This document shows positions 50,522-59,376 of a stretch of 64,000 bases of DNA, in pieces (positions within the stretch are counted from its first letter, which is position 1; every line of letters starts with the position of its first letter). Source of the stretch: Streptomyces flaveolus (GTDB lineage: Bacteria > Actinomycetota > Actinomycetes > Streptomycetales > Streptomycetaceae). The notes beneath the pieces were generated by a model. The model was not told the origin of the DNA. It ran no database searches and saw only the letters and a list, made by a program, of their open reading frames with translations. Position numbers and translations under genes: made by a program. The stretch is from positions 1-64,000 of the forward strand of contig NZ_JNWV01000032.1 of the NCBI RefSeq assembly GCF_000716535.1. Direction: 5' to 3'.

Positions 50522-52540
50522 ATGAGAAGAAATGTTTCTGCACATATCCCGGGTGCCATTCGGAGGTGCCGCCGTAAGGCTTGTGTGATCGCGGGGGCGG
50601 CTCTGCTGCCGCCGCTGCTGATCCTCCCGATGTCCGGCACCGACGATGCGGCGGACCAGCGCCTGGAGGACGCCTTCACCAACGCCGCCCGCGAGTTCCA
50701 CGTGCCGCGCAGTGTGCTCATGAGCGTGTCCTACATGCAGTCGCGCTGGGACTCCCACCCGGGCACGCCCAGCGTCGCCGGTGGCTTCGGACCGATGCAC
50801 CTGGTGGACACCGACCGCGTCCAGGCCTCGGCAGCGCCGTCCGCGCCGCAGGCACCGCTCGACGCCCAGGCCCGGCCCCAGACGGGCGCGGCGGGAACGC
50901 CCGCCAAGCCCGCCGCGGGTACCTCGGCGGGCCACGCCGTGCAGCCGGCGGACCTGCGGAACGCGGCACGCCTGATCCAGGTCCCGCCGGAACGCCTGCG
51001 CACGGACGCCGTCGCCAACGTCCGCGGCGGAGCGGCACTCCTGGCGGCCACGCAACGCCAGCTCGGCAAGCCCCTGAGCGCCGACCCGGCGGACTGGTGG
51101 GAGACGGTCGCACGCTTCCCGGGCACCCGTGACGTCGCGTCGGCCGCGGCCTACGCCGACGACGTCTTCGCCCTGATCCGGCGGGGAGCACACCGCACCA
51201 CCGCCGAAGGACAGGACGTCGCGCTCCCCGCCACTCCCAGCCTTCAGCCGCACCCCCGCACCCCCCGGGCTCAGGGACCACAGCGGCCGAAGCAGGTCGA
51301 GTGCCCCGCCGAACTGGTCTGTGACTGGCTGGGGGCGCCGTACGAGGAGATCGACGACAGCGACTACGGCAACCACGACCTGGCCGACCGGCCCAGGGAC
51401 CAGCCGATCGAGTACATCGTCATCCACGACACCGAGGCCGAGCTGCCGAGCATGCTCCAGACGGTGCAGGACCCGACGGAGTCGTCGTGGCACTACTCGA
51501 TCCGCTCCAGCGACGGCCATGTCACCCAGCACGTCAGGACCAAGGACGAGGCCTGGCACTCCGGCAGCCAGTTCGTGAACGCCCGCTCGATCGGGATCGA
51601 GCACGAAGGGTTCCTCACGCAGCCCGGGACCTGGTACACGGAGCGGATGTACCAGTCCTCGGCGCGCCTGGTGCGGTACCTCGCGCAGAAGTACGGCATC
51701 CCGCTCGACCGGCAGCACATCTTCGGCCACGACAATGTACCCGCGCCGACCGCCGACACCATCCCCGACATGCACGACGACCCCGGTCCTTTCTGGGACT
51801 GGCGGCACTACTTCGACCTCCTCGGCGCACCGCTGAAGGCCACGGCGGGACCGGACAGCGACATGGTGACGATCCTGCCGGACTTCGCCCAGCACAAGCC
51901 CGAGTACACGGGATGCGGCGGCAGCGGCAAACCGTGCCCGCCGCACGGCTCCAGCGCCGTCCGCCTGTACACCGAACCGGACGAGAAGGCCCCGCTGATC
52001 CAGGACCCGGGCCGCAAGCCCGACGGCGACGACTCCACGAAGGACGTCAACGACCTGGGATCTCGCGTCTCCACCGGCCAGACGTTCGCCGTCGCCGACC
52101 GCAGCGGCGACTGGACGGCGATCTGGTTTCAGGGCCGCAAAGCGTGGTTCAAGAACCCCAAGAAGCACCCGACCGCCGTCGGTGCGAGCGGACGCATGGT
52201 CACACCGAAGGAAGGTCTGGACGAGATCCCGGTGTACGGCCGTGCCCTCCCCGAGGAGGAGGCCTACCCGGAGGACATCGACGGGCCGGCCGAGTCGCCG
52301 CTCCCGTACCCCGTCCTGGCGGGGCAGCGGTACGTGACCCAGGCCGGCGTCGGCAGTTCCTACACCGCCAAGTCCTTCAGCGACACGCCCAACCCGGTGG
52401 TGTGGGGCCGCGAGAGGTACTACGAGATCCAGCTCGGCCACCGGCTCGCGTACGTCCGGGCCAGCGACGTGGACGTGATCAACTCGTCCGGCGCGGCAGG
52501 ACCGCAGGGACAGAAGGCCGCCCGGCCGGGCGAGCGCTGA
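50522..52540 (+). CDS. Secreted N-acetylmuramoyl-L-alanine amidase with extra N- and C-terminal domains
   Basis: 672 residues from ATG 50522 (GGGAGAG upstream). The signal/anchor lies at about residues 18-40. A lysozyme/transglycosylase-like helical region follows (FHVPRSVLMSVSYMQSRWDS and GGFGPMHLVDTD), but a clear catalytic Glu is not seen. The Amidase_2 domain is at about 290-420: YIVIHDTEAE (zinc His H302), SSWHYSIRSSDGHVTQHV, and FGHDN (H403). SH3-like repeats fill the C-terminus (AVRLYTEPDEKAPLIQD, then GDWTAIWFQGRKAWFKN). It cleaves the muramoyl-L-alanine bond in peptidoglycan. Confidence 0.9.
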   Translation: MRRNVSAHIPGAIRRCRRKACVIAGAALLPPLLILPMSGTDDAADQRLEDAFTNAAREFHVPRSVLMSVSYMQSRWDSHPGTPSVAGGFGPMHLVDTDRVQASAAPSAPQAPLDAQARPQTGAAGTPAKPAAGTSAGHAVQPADLRNAARLIQVPPERLRTDAVANVRGGAALLAATQRQLGKPLSADPADWWETVARFPGTRDVASAAAYADDVFALIRRGAHRTTAEGQDVALPATPSLQPHPRTPRAQGPQRPKQVECPAELVCDWLGAPYEEIDDSDYGNHDLADRPRDQPIEYIVIHDTEAELPSMLQTVQDPTESSWHYSIRSSDGHVTQHVRTKDEAWHSGSQFVNARSIGIEHEGFLTQPGTWYTERMYQSSARLVRYLAQKYGIPLDRQHIFGHDNVPAPTADTIPDMHDDPGPFWDWRHYFDLLGAPLKATAGPDSDMVTILPDFAQHKPEYTGCGGSGKPCPPHGSSAVRLYTEPDEKAPLIQDPGRKPDGDDSTKDVNDLGSRVSTGQTFAVADRSGDWTAIWFQGRKAWFKNPKKHPTAVGASGRMVTPKEGLDEIPVYGRALPEEEAYPEDIDGPAESPLPYPVLAGQRYVTQAGVGSSYTAKSFSDTPNPVVWGRERYYEIQLGHRLAYVRASDVDVINSSGAAGPQGQKAARPGER

Positions 52541-52548
52541 CGTCGCGC

Positions 52549-52565
52549 GAGCCGGGATCCGGCTC
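52549..52565 (+). terminator. Terminator hairpin after the amidase gene
   Basis: GAGCCGG-GAT-CCGGCTC with flanking GCGC/GCGC pairing, eight bases after the amidase stop. Confidence 0.6.
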
Positions 52566-52760
52566 CCGCGCGCGGGGGCCGCGGCTCGGCGCCTTCACCG
52601 GGCCGTGAGCGGGAACTCCATGACCTCCTCGGAGCCGCTGACGCAGCCGAGGTGCCGCTGCCGTGGTCCATGTGGGACCGGATGCCGCCGCCCTTGTCCT
52701 CCCCCAGGGGGACGGGGTCGCGCGGCAGGGTGCCGTTGCGGCCGTCGCAGTCGATGGCGA

Positions 52761-52859
52761 GGTCGGCCGCGGGGACGGAGGGACGGGTCGGCCGTGGGGA
52801 CCGAGGGACGGGTCGGCCGCGGGGACGGAGAGACGGGTCGGCCGTGGGACCGAGGGACG
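52761..52859. repeat. Four 25-bp tandem units
   Basis: GGTCGGCCGCGGGGACGGAG (then GGACG) is repeated four times with an alternating A/B pattern: units 1 and 3 carry GCGGGGACGGAG, units 2 and 4 carry GTGGGGACCGAG or GTGGGACCGAG. The pattern suggests a 50-base unit duplicated once. The last unit is one base short. Confidence 0.82.
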
Positions 52860-53233
52860 GCGGGGTCCGTGCGGCCTGGCCGTGGGCACCCCGCGCGCCG
52901 TGCGTCGTAGTGGTCGTGCGGCGGGCGGACAGTGCCCGGAGGGTTCCGACGGCCGTCCCCGTGACCGTCATACGGCGCGCGGGTCCTTTCCGGCAATCCA
53001 CGTGTCGGGGGGCAGGCTGCGCGCGGGGTGATACGGCCGCGCCGCGCGTGCCAGGCGGGGTGACGTGTGCCTGCCGGAACGACGGGTCCTGGCCGGAACT
53101 CGGCGAATTGCGCGGGGCCGGGAGAAAACCGTTTGAAATTCCCCACTCTGCGACGCGAACCTTTCACGGCTTGTCGTCGCTCACCGCGACGTTCCGCTCC
53201 TTCCCTGCCCTTGACACGAGCCACTGGGACGTC

Positions 53234-55045
53234 ATGCAGATTCAAGACCTTCCGTATCCCGATCCGGGCGTGCCGGACGCGCGTTCGGGTCCCCGATTCC
53301 TGTGGTGGCTCTGGCGCAACCAGCTGGGCGGGCAGCTGAAGTCGCTCGCCTGGGGCCTGCTGCACTTCGTCTCCGTCTCCGCGCTCCCCTTCTGCGTCGG
53401 CCTCGCCGTGCAGGCGGCCGTCGACCGCTCCGGCACCCGGCTCGCCCTGACGGGTGGTCTGATGCTGGTGTGCGGAACCGGCATCGCCGTCGGCGACACC
53501 TTCCTGCACCGGACCGCCGTCACCAACTGGATCACCGCCGCCGCCCGCATCCAGCAGCTGCTGGCGCGCAAGGCCGCCCAGCTCGGCTCCGCCCTGACCC
53601 GGCGGGTGGCCGCCGGCGAGGTGGTGGCCGTGTCCACCGGCGACGTGGAGAAGATCGGCTGGTTCGTCGAAGCCGTCTCCCGGTTCACCGCGGCCGCGCT
53701 CACGGTCCTGGTCGTCTGCGTCAGCCTGCTCGTGTACCAGCCCGCGCTCGGCGTGGTCGTCGCCGTGGGCGTGCCGGTCGTGGCCCTCGCGGTACTGCCG
53801 CTGCTGCCCCGGGCGACGCGCCGCGCCGACGTGCAGCGCGAGAAGGCGGGACGGGCCACCGAGCTGGCCTCCGACACCGTCGCCGGCCTGCGGGTGCTGC
53901 GCGGCATCGGCGGCGAGGAACTGTTCCTCGACCGCTACCGCCGGGCCTCGCAGGAGGTACGGCACGCCGCCGTGCGCAGCGCCCGGATGTGGTCGCTGAT
54001 CTCCGCCGTCCAGGTGCTGCTGCCCGGCCTGCTGCTGATCGCCGTCGTCTGGCACGGCATCAACCTGGCCCGCCAGGGCCGGATCACGATCGGTGAACTC
54101 GTCACGGTCTACAGCGCCGTCATGGTCCTGAACTACCCGCTGCGGCACTTCGAGGAGATCGCCATGGCGTACTCCTTCTCCCGCCCCTCGGCCAAACGCG
54201 CCGCGCGCGTGCTGTCGCTGGAGCGGTCCACGGCCACCGACGGCACCCGCACGGCGGAGGTGCCGGGCGGCGACCTGTACGACCCCGCGACCGGTCTGCT
54301 CGCTCCCGCCGGCCGGTTCACCGCCGTCGTCTGTGGTGACCCGGACGCGGCGGGCAGGCTCGCCGAACGGCTGGGCGGCCACCCCACGGAGCCGGGCCGG
54401 TCGGCGCTGCTCGGCGGCGTCCCCCTGGACGAACTCCCCCTCGACAGCGCCCGCACCGCCGTCCTCGTCCAGGACAAGGACCCGGTACTCCTCTCCGGCA
54501 CGCTGCGCGAACTGCTCGACGTACCCGCCTCCGGTGCCGTACGGGCCGAGGACGCGCTGGCGGCAGCGCAGTGCGAGGACGTGCTGGACGCGCTCGTGCA
54601 GGGTTCGCTGGACGCGGCCGACCCGATGGACGCCCGCATCACCGAGCGCGGACGCTCACTGTCCGGCGGCCAGCGGCAGCGGCTCGCCCTCGCCCGGTCG
54701 CTCGTCACCGATCCGGAGGTACTGGTGCTGGACGAACCGACCTCCGCGGTCGACTCGCACACCGAGGCCCGGATCGCGGACGGGCTGCGCCGGCTGCGGT
54801 CGGGGCGGACGACGGTGGTGTTCACCTCCTCCCCGCTGCTGCTCGACCGCGCGGACCGGGTCGCCCTGGTCCACGAGGGCGAGGTGGTGGCGGTGGGCGA
54901 GCACCGCGAACTCATCGACGGCGAGCCGCGGTACCGAGCCGTGGTGACCCGGGAGACCGACGAGGAACTGGCCGCGGCCGACGACGGCGACAGCTTGCTG
55001 CTGGACGCGTTCCAGGAGCTGGAAGAGATCGAGGAGAGCGCATGA
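53234..55045 (+). CDS. ABC exporter subunit 1, with a degenerate Walker A
   Basis: 603 residues from ATG 53234. Six helices fill the first 320 residues. The ATP-binding domain has no Walker A: where G-x-x-G-x-G-K-S/T is expected it reads VVCGDPDAAGRLAERL (G368 onward), without Lys. The signature is canonical (LSGGQRQR, 476-480), Walker B is VLVLDEPTSAVD, but the H-loop His is lost (VVFTSSPLLL). The acidic C-terminal tail ends LLLDAFQELEEIEE. Its stop overlaps the start of subunit 2 (ATGA). The pair is a heterodimeric exporter in which this subunit supplies the signature of the one active ATP site. Confidence 0.88.
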   Translation: MQIQDLPYPDPGVPDARSGPRFLWWLWRNQLGGQLKSLAWGLLHFVSVSALPFCVGLAVQAAVDRSGTRLALTGGLMLVCGTGIAVGDTFLHRTAVTNWITAAARIQQLLARKAAQLGSALTRRVAAGEVVAVSTGDVEKIGWFVEAVSRFTAAALTVLVVCVSLLVYQPALGVVVAVGVPVVALAVLPLLPRATRRADVQREKAGRATELASDTVAGLRVLRGIGGEELFLDRYRRASQEVRHAAVRSARMWSLISAVQVLLPGLLLIAVVWHGINLARQGRITIGELVTVYSAVMVLNYPLRHFEEIAMAYSFSRPSAKRAARVLSLERSTATDGTRTAEVPGGDLYDPATGLLAPAGRFTAVVCGDPDAAGRLAERLGGHPTEPGRSALLGGVPLDELPLDSARTAVLVQDKDPVLLSGTLRELLDVPASGAVRAEDALAAAQCEDVLDALVQGSLDAADPMDARITERGRSLSGGQRQRLALARSLVTDPEVLVLDEPTSAVDSHTEARIADGLRRLRSGRTTVVFTSSPLLLDRADRVALVHEGEVVAVGEHRELIDGEPRYRAVVTRETDEELAAADDGDSLLLDAFQELEEIEESA

Positions 55046-56823
55046 TCGGCGTTGCGCCACCGGCGTACGACCCGGCGGCCCCGACGACCGCCACCACCCT
55101 GCCCGTCGGCGCCGCCGCGACCGTACGCGCCTACGTCACCGAGCTGTTCCGCCGGCACCGCCGGGCCTTCCTGCTGCTCATCGCCGTCAACACGGTGGCC
55201 GTGGTCGCCTCCATGGTGGGCCCGTACCTGCTCGGCGGCCTGGTCGAGCGGGTGACGGACGAGGACAGGGACCTTCATCTCGGCCTCACCGCCGGGCTGT
55301 TCGTCCTCGCGCTGGCCGTACAGACCGGGTTCGTCCGGCAGGTGCGGCTGCGGGGCGCCATGCTCGGCGAGCGGATGCTGGCCGACCTGCGCGAGGACTT
55401 CCTCGTGCGGTCCGTCGGACTGCCGCCGAGCGTGCTGGAAAGGGCGGGCACCGGTGACCTGCTCTCCCGCATCACGACCGACATCGACCGCCTGTCCAAC
55501 GCCATGCGCGAGGCCGTGCCACAGCTGGCCATCGGTGTCGTGTGGGCCCTGCTGCTGCTCGGCGGGCTGGTCGTGACGGCCCCGCCGCTGGCCGCCGCCG
55601 TACTGCTCGCCGTCCCGGTCCTGGTGGCCGGCTGCCGCTGGTACTTCAAGCGGGCTCCGTCCGGCTACCGCTCGGAAGCCGCCGGGTACGCCGCCGTCGC
55701 CGCCGCTCTCGCCGAGACCGTGGACGCGGGCCACACCATCGAGGCACACCGCCTCGGCGCCCGTCGCGTGGCCCTGTCGGAGCGGCGGATCAAGGAATGG
55801 ACGGCATGGGAGCGCTACACCCTGTGGCTGCGCTCCGTGCTCTTCCCGGTCATCAACACCGTCCACCTCCTCGTGCTCGGTTCGGTCCTCATGGTCGGCG
55901 GCTTCTTCGTCCTGCACGGCTGGATCGGCGTCGGCCAGCTCACCACGGGCGCGCTCATCGCGCAGATGCTCGTCGACCCCGTGAACCTGATCCTGCGCTG
56001 GTACGACGAGGTGCAGGTCGCCCAGGTGTCGCTGGCCCGGCTGGTCGGTGTCCGGGACATCGAGCCGGCGGCCGGGGAGGCCGCGCTGGCCCCCGACGGA
56101 CGGGTCGTGCATGCCGACCGGGTGCACTTCGGCTACCGCGAGGGCGTCGACGTGCTGCGCAAGGTCTCCCTGGAGGTCGCGCCGGGCACCCGGCTCGCCC
56201 TCGTCGGCCCGTCCGGCGCGGGCAAGTCCACGCTGGGCAGGCTGCTCGCCGGGATCTACGCGCCCCGGGACGGCCGGGTCACTCTGGGCGGGGCGGAGCT
56301 GTCCCGGATGCCCGCGGAACGCGTCCGCTCGCACGTCGCCCTCGTCAACCAGGAGCACCACGTCTTCGTGGGCTCCCTGCGCGACAACCTTCTGCTGGCG
56401 CGCGCCGGCGCGACGGACGCCGAGCTGTGGGCGGCCCTCGGCGCGGTCGACGCGGACGGGTGGGCGCGGGCACTGGACGACGGCCTGGACACCGAGGTGG
56501 GCTCCGGCGGTCTGGCGCTGACCCCGGCGCAGGCCCAGCAGATCGCGCTGGCCCGGCTGGTGCTGGCCGATCCGCACACGCTGGTCCTGGACGAGGCGAC
56601 CTCGTTGCTCGACCCGCGCGCGGCCCGCCATCTGGAACGCTCCCTGGCGCGTGTCCTCGACGGCCGCACCGTCGTCGCCATCGCCCACCGTCTGCACACC
56701 GCCCATGACGCCGATGTGATCGCCGTCGTCGAGAACGGCCGCATCAGCGAGCTGGGCAGCCACGAGGAGCTGGTCGCGGCTGAGGGCGCGTACGCGGCGC
56801 TGTGGCGGTCTTGGCACGGGTGA
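55042..56823 (+). CDS. ABC exporter subunit 2, with a degenerate signature motif
   Basis: 593 residues from ATG 55042, overlapping subunit 1 by four bases. Six helices are followed by the ATP-binding domain: Walker A GPSGAGKST (389-397) intact, Q-loop VALVNQEHHVFVGSLRDNLL, Walker B HTLVLDEATSLLD with the catalytic Glu, and H-loop VVAIAHRLHT intact. The ABC signature is replaced by LTPAQ (493-497). Combined with subunit 1, one composite site (Walker A of this chain, signature of the other) is complete and the other is dead on both sides. Substrate unknown; no regulator is adjacent. Confidence 0.9.
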   Translation: MIGVAPPAYDPAAPTTATTLPVGAAATVRAYVTELFRRHRRAFLLLIAVNTVAVVASMVGPYLLGGLVERVTDEDRDLHLGLTAGLFVLALAVQTGFVRQVRLRGAMLGERMLADLREDFLVRSVGLPPSVLERAGTGDLLSRITTDIDRLSNAMREAVPQLAIGVVWALLLLGGLVVTAPPLAAAVLLAVPVLVAGCRWYFKRAPSGYRSEAAGYAAVAAALAETVDAGHTIEAHRLGARRVALSERRIKEWTAWERYTLWLRSVLFPVINTVHLLVLGSVLMVGGFFVLHGWIGVGQLTTGALIAQMLVDPVNLILRWYDEVQVAQVSLARLVGVRDIEPAAGEAALAPDGRVVHADRVHFGYREGVDVLRKVSLEVAPGTRLALVGPSGAGKSTLGRLLAGIYAPRDGRVTLGGAELSRMPAERVRSHVALVNQEHHVFVGSLRDNLLLARAGATDAELWAALGAVDADGWARALDDGLDTEVGSGGLALTPAQAQQIALARLVLADPHTLVLDEATSLLDPRAARHLERSLARVLDGRTVVAIAHRLHTAHDADVIAVVENGRISELGSHEELVAAEGAYAALWRSWHG

Positions 56824-57621
56824 AATCGGGGTGACAGGGGTCGGGACGAGGGGGTGACTGCGCCGGAAGGGGCGGTGGCGGGGTAGCTGGGGCCGCTGGG
56901 TCGGTGGCTGCGGCTGCGCTGTCGCGGTGGACAGGGTGGCTGGGCGGGCGCGGCCGGCGAGGCTCGCTGGGTCGGCGGAGCGGGCTTGATTGCCGCGGTC
57001 GGCTCGACCAACTCGGTCGGTTGGGCGGGCCTGGTCGGGTCGGCTCGGTCGGGTCGGCGTGGTCCGCTCGGCCCACTCGGTCTGCTTGATCAGCTCGGGC
57101 GGCTTGATCAGCTCGGCCCGCTCGGTCCGCTTGATCAGCTCGGGCGGCTTGATCAGCTCGGTCCGCTCGGTCCGCTTGATCAGCTCAGGCGGCTTGATCA
57201 GCTCGGTCCGCTCGGTCCGCTTGATCAGCGGGACCGACCTGATCAGCTCGGTCCGCTCGCCCGGCTTGATCGGCTCGACCCAGTTGCTTCCCTCGGCCGG
57301 ATCGGCCGGTGGCGACGCCCGCCCTCGCCGACAGGGAAACCGTCCTAGCCGGCGGGGTCCCGGACACCGGGTCCGGCGACCGTCAGGTTGCCGGGACCGG
57401 GCACCGGTCGGTCCGGCCGGGTCCCCGTGCGCGGGCGCGCGGCCCCGTCGGGACGCGTGCCGTTGCGCGGTCCCGAACAGGGGTGGAAGGCTGGAAAGCG
57501 GCACCGGCTGGGGGCGTGCCCGGGAACCTGGCGGTTTCCGGTGTGTCCCCGTGCCGTGCGTGCCGACGGCCCGTCGCCCACTGGGACGGCACCGGGCCGT
57601 CCTCACCACCTGGAGGTAGTC
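56824..57621. other. 798-base gap dominated by tandem repeats
   Basis: After the exporter stop comes GC-rich sequence with loose CTCGGTCGG repeats, then the 45-bp repeat array (57085-57264), then about 350 bases without a clear gene. The promoter of the DUF5709 gene must lie near its right end. Confidence 0.5.
57085..57264. repeat. Four 45-bp tandem units, each with two TGATCAGCT motifs
   Basis: Unit starts are at 57085, 57130, 57175 and 57220; a partial unit begins at 57265. Each unit is CTTGATCAGCTCGGGCGG followed by CTTGATCAGCTCGG and CCGCTCGGTCCG. Eight TGATCA palindromes occur in 180 bases, alternating 18 and 27 apart. All six frames stay open because the period is a multiple of three; one minus-strand frame reads ELIKPPELIKRTERT repeats. 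No start or ribosome site supports a gene. Confidence 0.88.
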
Positions 57622-58089
57622 GTGGACACGGACGGCTGGGGGGACGACGTCTACCAGCCCGATCCCTCGGAGATCCGGGAGGACTCGGGGGTGCTCGACG
57701 TCGAGGACACACTGGATTTCGACGGCGTCGCCGACCCTCTCGACCGCGGCTGGTCCCCTCCCGAGCGGCCGTGGGCGGTCGAGCACACCGGCGTGACGGC
57801 GGCCGAACGCCAGGCGGGCGAGACCCTCGACCAGCGGCTCGCCGAGGAGCAGCCGGACCTCGCCGCTCCCGACGGCGACGGCATCGGTGACTGCGACGGC
57901 ACGGATGGCGAGCTTCTGGACAACGAGGTCGGCAATTTCCGCTCCGGCCGCCTGGTGGCTCCCGACGAGGGTGCCCACGAGGACGACGAGGCCGCCCTCG
58001 TCGCGACCGACGTCGGCATCGACGGTGCCGCAGCCTCCGCCGAGGAGGCCGCGATGCACATCGTCGACGAGGACTCCCTCCCCGGCTGA
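57622..58089 (+). CDS. DUF5709-family acidic protein
   Basis: 155 residues from GTG 57622 behind TGGAGGTAG. The sequence is strongly acidic and of the DUF5709 type: WGDDVYQPDPSEIREDSGVL, LDVEDTLDFDG, DPLDRGWSPPERPWAVEHTG, TAAERQAGETLDQRLAEEQP, and ASAEEAAMHIVDED. The family is confined to actinobacteria and has no known function. It is followed 51 bases later by the type B L31 gene, with the same direction. Confidence 0.85.
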   Translation: MDTDGWGDDVYQPDPSEIREDSGVLDVEDTLDFDGVADPLDRGWSPPERPWAVEHTGVTAAERQAGETLDQRLAEEQPDLAAPDGDGIGDCDGTDGELLDNEVGNFRSGRLVAPDEGAHEDDEAALVATDVGIDGAAASAEEAAMHIVDEDSLPG

Positions 58090-58140
58090 GCCGGACCCGT
58101 CGGCCGCTCCCGCCCCGAGCGCCCCGCACAAGGAGCCGCC

Positions 58141-58404
58141 ATGCAGCAGGACAAGCACCCCGACTACCACCCCGTGGTCTTCCGTGACCGCGCCGCCGGC
58201 TACGCCTTCCTGACCCGGTCCACCGCACGGAGCGAGCAGACCATCGAGTGGGACGACGGCCAGACCTACCCGGTGATCGACGTGGAGATCTCCTCGGAGA
58301 GCCACCCCTTCTACACGGGCAAGGCCCGCACCGTCGACACCGAGGGCCGCATCGCCCGCTTCGAGCGCCGGTACGGCGCTGCCGACGCCGACGAGGCGAC
58401 CTGA
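58141..58404 (+). CDS. rpmE2: 50S ribosomal protein L31 type B (zinc-independent)
   Basis: 87 residues. It is recognisable by [40 protein letters not shown] and [20 protein letters not shown], then IARFERRYG. The paired CxxC zinc ribbon of type A L31 is absent, as expected for the paralogue used when zinc is scarce. In Streptomyces such genes are often repressed by Zur, but no TGAAAATGATTTTCA-like box is visible in the 51 bases upstream, so control may come from further up. AAGGAG lies seven bases before the ATG. Confidence 0.95.
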   Translation: MQQDKHPDYHPVVFRDRAAGYAFLTRSTARSEQTIEWDDGQTYPVIDVEISSESHPFYTGKARTVDTEGRIARFERRYGAADADEAT

Positions 58405-58436
58405 CCCGGAGGGCTCCCCCACCCCCGCGGGCTCCC

Positions 58437-59228
58437 TCAGATCACGTTGAGGGCCGCGGCGCAGCCCGCTCCCCCGAGCAGCATGAACGCCGGCATCAGC
58501 ACCTTCAGCTCGACCCAGCTGCCCGCCCGGAACCGCATCGCCTTCGGCGGCCCCACCGGGTACCAGCGCTTGCGGCCGATCGGGATCGGCCACAGGATCG
58601 GACAGCCGGACACCGTCAGCGCATCCCCGATGTCGTGCACCAGCGCACCGAGCACGATCGGCAGCCCCAGCCAGAGGTACTCCTGCCCGGGCGCGGTGAA
58701 CAGCCAGTCGGAGCCGTTGCCCGGCTTGTCCAGCACTCCGGCCAGGATCCACGCACTGGTCGCCGCCAGCAGCCAGACCAGGACATCGCTGCTGGAGCCC
58801 CGCGCAGCCCGCCACAGCAGACCTTCGATGGCGAGCACCATGTGCGCGAACAGGATCGCCAGCACCGCCCAGCGGCCTCCCATGATGGCCGCGGCCGAGC
58901 AGCCGGCGCCGATCAGGACCGCCCACAGCCAGGTGTGCGTCAGCGTGCGGTGACCGCCGGAGCGGCGCGGGTCGCCCTGCTTCCTGGTGGCCTTGTAGAC
59001 CGCGTACGACAGCTTGTCCACGATCTCGCAGAGCCAGCGGGAGACCGGGCCGAAGGCGCGGGAGATGGTGGCGGCCTTGTGGTCGAGGTCCGGGGCGAGT
59101 GCGGCTCCGGCGCAGATCAGGGCGCCGGAGAGGAGGACCGGCCAGGGCATCGGGTGTCCGGCCGCCGCGGTGGCGGCTCCGACGCCGAGCCAGGCCGCGG
59201 CCCCCGACAGTGAGTGTGCTGGTCCCAT
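58437..59228 (-). CDS. YdjM-like membrane metal-dependent hydrolase
   Basis: About 263 residues from ATG 59228 (ATG 59231 also possible). The family motifs are MGPAHSLSGAAAWLGVG at the N-terminus, ALAPDLDHKAATISRAFG, SGGHRTLTHTWLWAVLIGAG and LGALVHDIGDALTVSGCPIL; the His/Asp residues form the predicted metal site among six or more membrane helices. E. coli YdjM of this family is under LexA control. The substrate is unknown. It is convergent with L31 and divergent from the helicase gene. Confidence 0.87.
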   Translation of the reverse strand: MGPAHSLSGAAAWLGVGAATAAAGHPMPWPVLLSGALICAGAALAPDLDHKAATISRAFGPVSRWLCEIVDKLSYAVYKATRKQGDPRRSGGHRTLTHTWLWAVLIGAGCSAAAIMGGRWAVLAILFAHMVLAIEGLLWRAARGSSSDVLVWLLAATSAWILAGVLDKPGNGSDWLFTAPGQEYLWLGLPIVLGALVHDIGDALTVSGCPILWPIPIGRKRWYPVGPPKAMRFRAGSWVELKVLMPAFMLLGGAGCAAALNVI

Positions 59229-59376
59229 CATGGCCGCTTCCCGCCCCATTCCTCGTATGCCGCTGACCAGTTGACCTGGTGCGCTGACGCCGCGTCGGCG
59301 ACACAGCGTAGCGGTCGTGATCTTCGCATCCGCAGCCGATTCCCCGCTCGGGCGGAAGGCCAGGCAAGATGGGGGC

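Larger units (their letters stand above)
52541..53233. other. 693-base gap with a 25-bp repeat and possible gene remnant
   Basis: The stretch carries a terminator, four 25-bp repeats and the ABC promoter region. On the minus strand near 52610-52760 two frames show coding-like fragments (IDCDGRNGTLPRDPVPLGED in one, GCVSGSEEVMEFPLTAR before a stop in another), as if a small gene had been frameshifted. No start or family is recognised. Confidence 0.4.

Noticed and set aside
57085..57264. CRISPR array
   Set aside because: The 45-bp units are contiguous with no unique spacers and there are no cas genes.
58090..58140. A Zur box before rpmE2
   Set aside because: No palindrome resembling TGAAAATGATTTTCA occurs in the 51 bases upstream.
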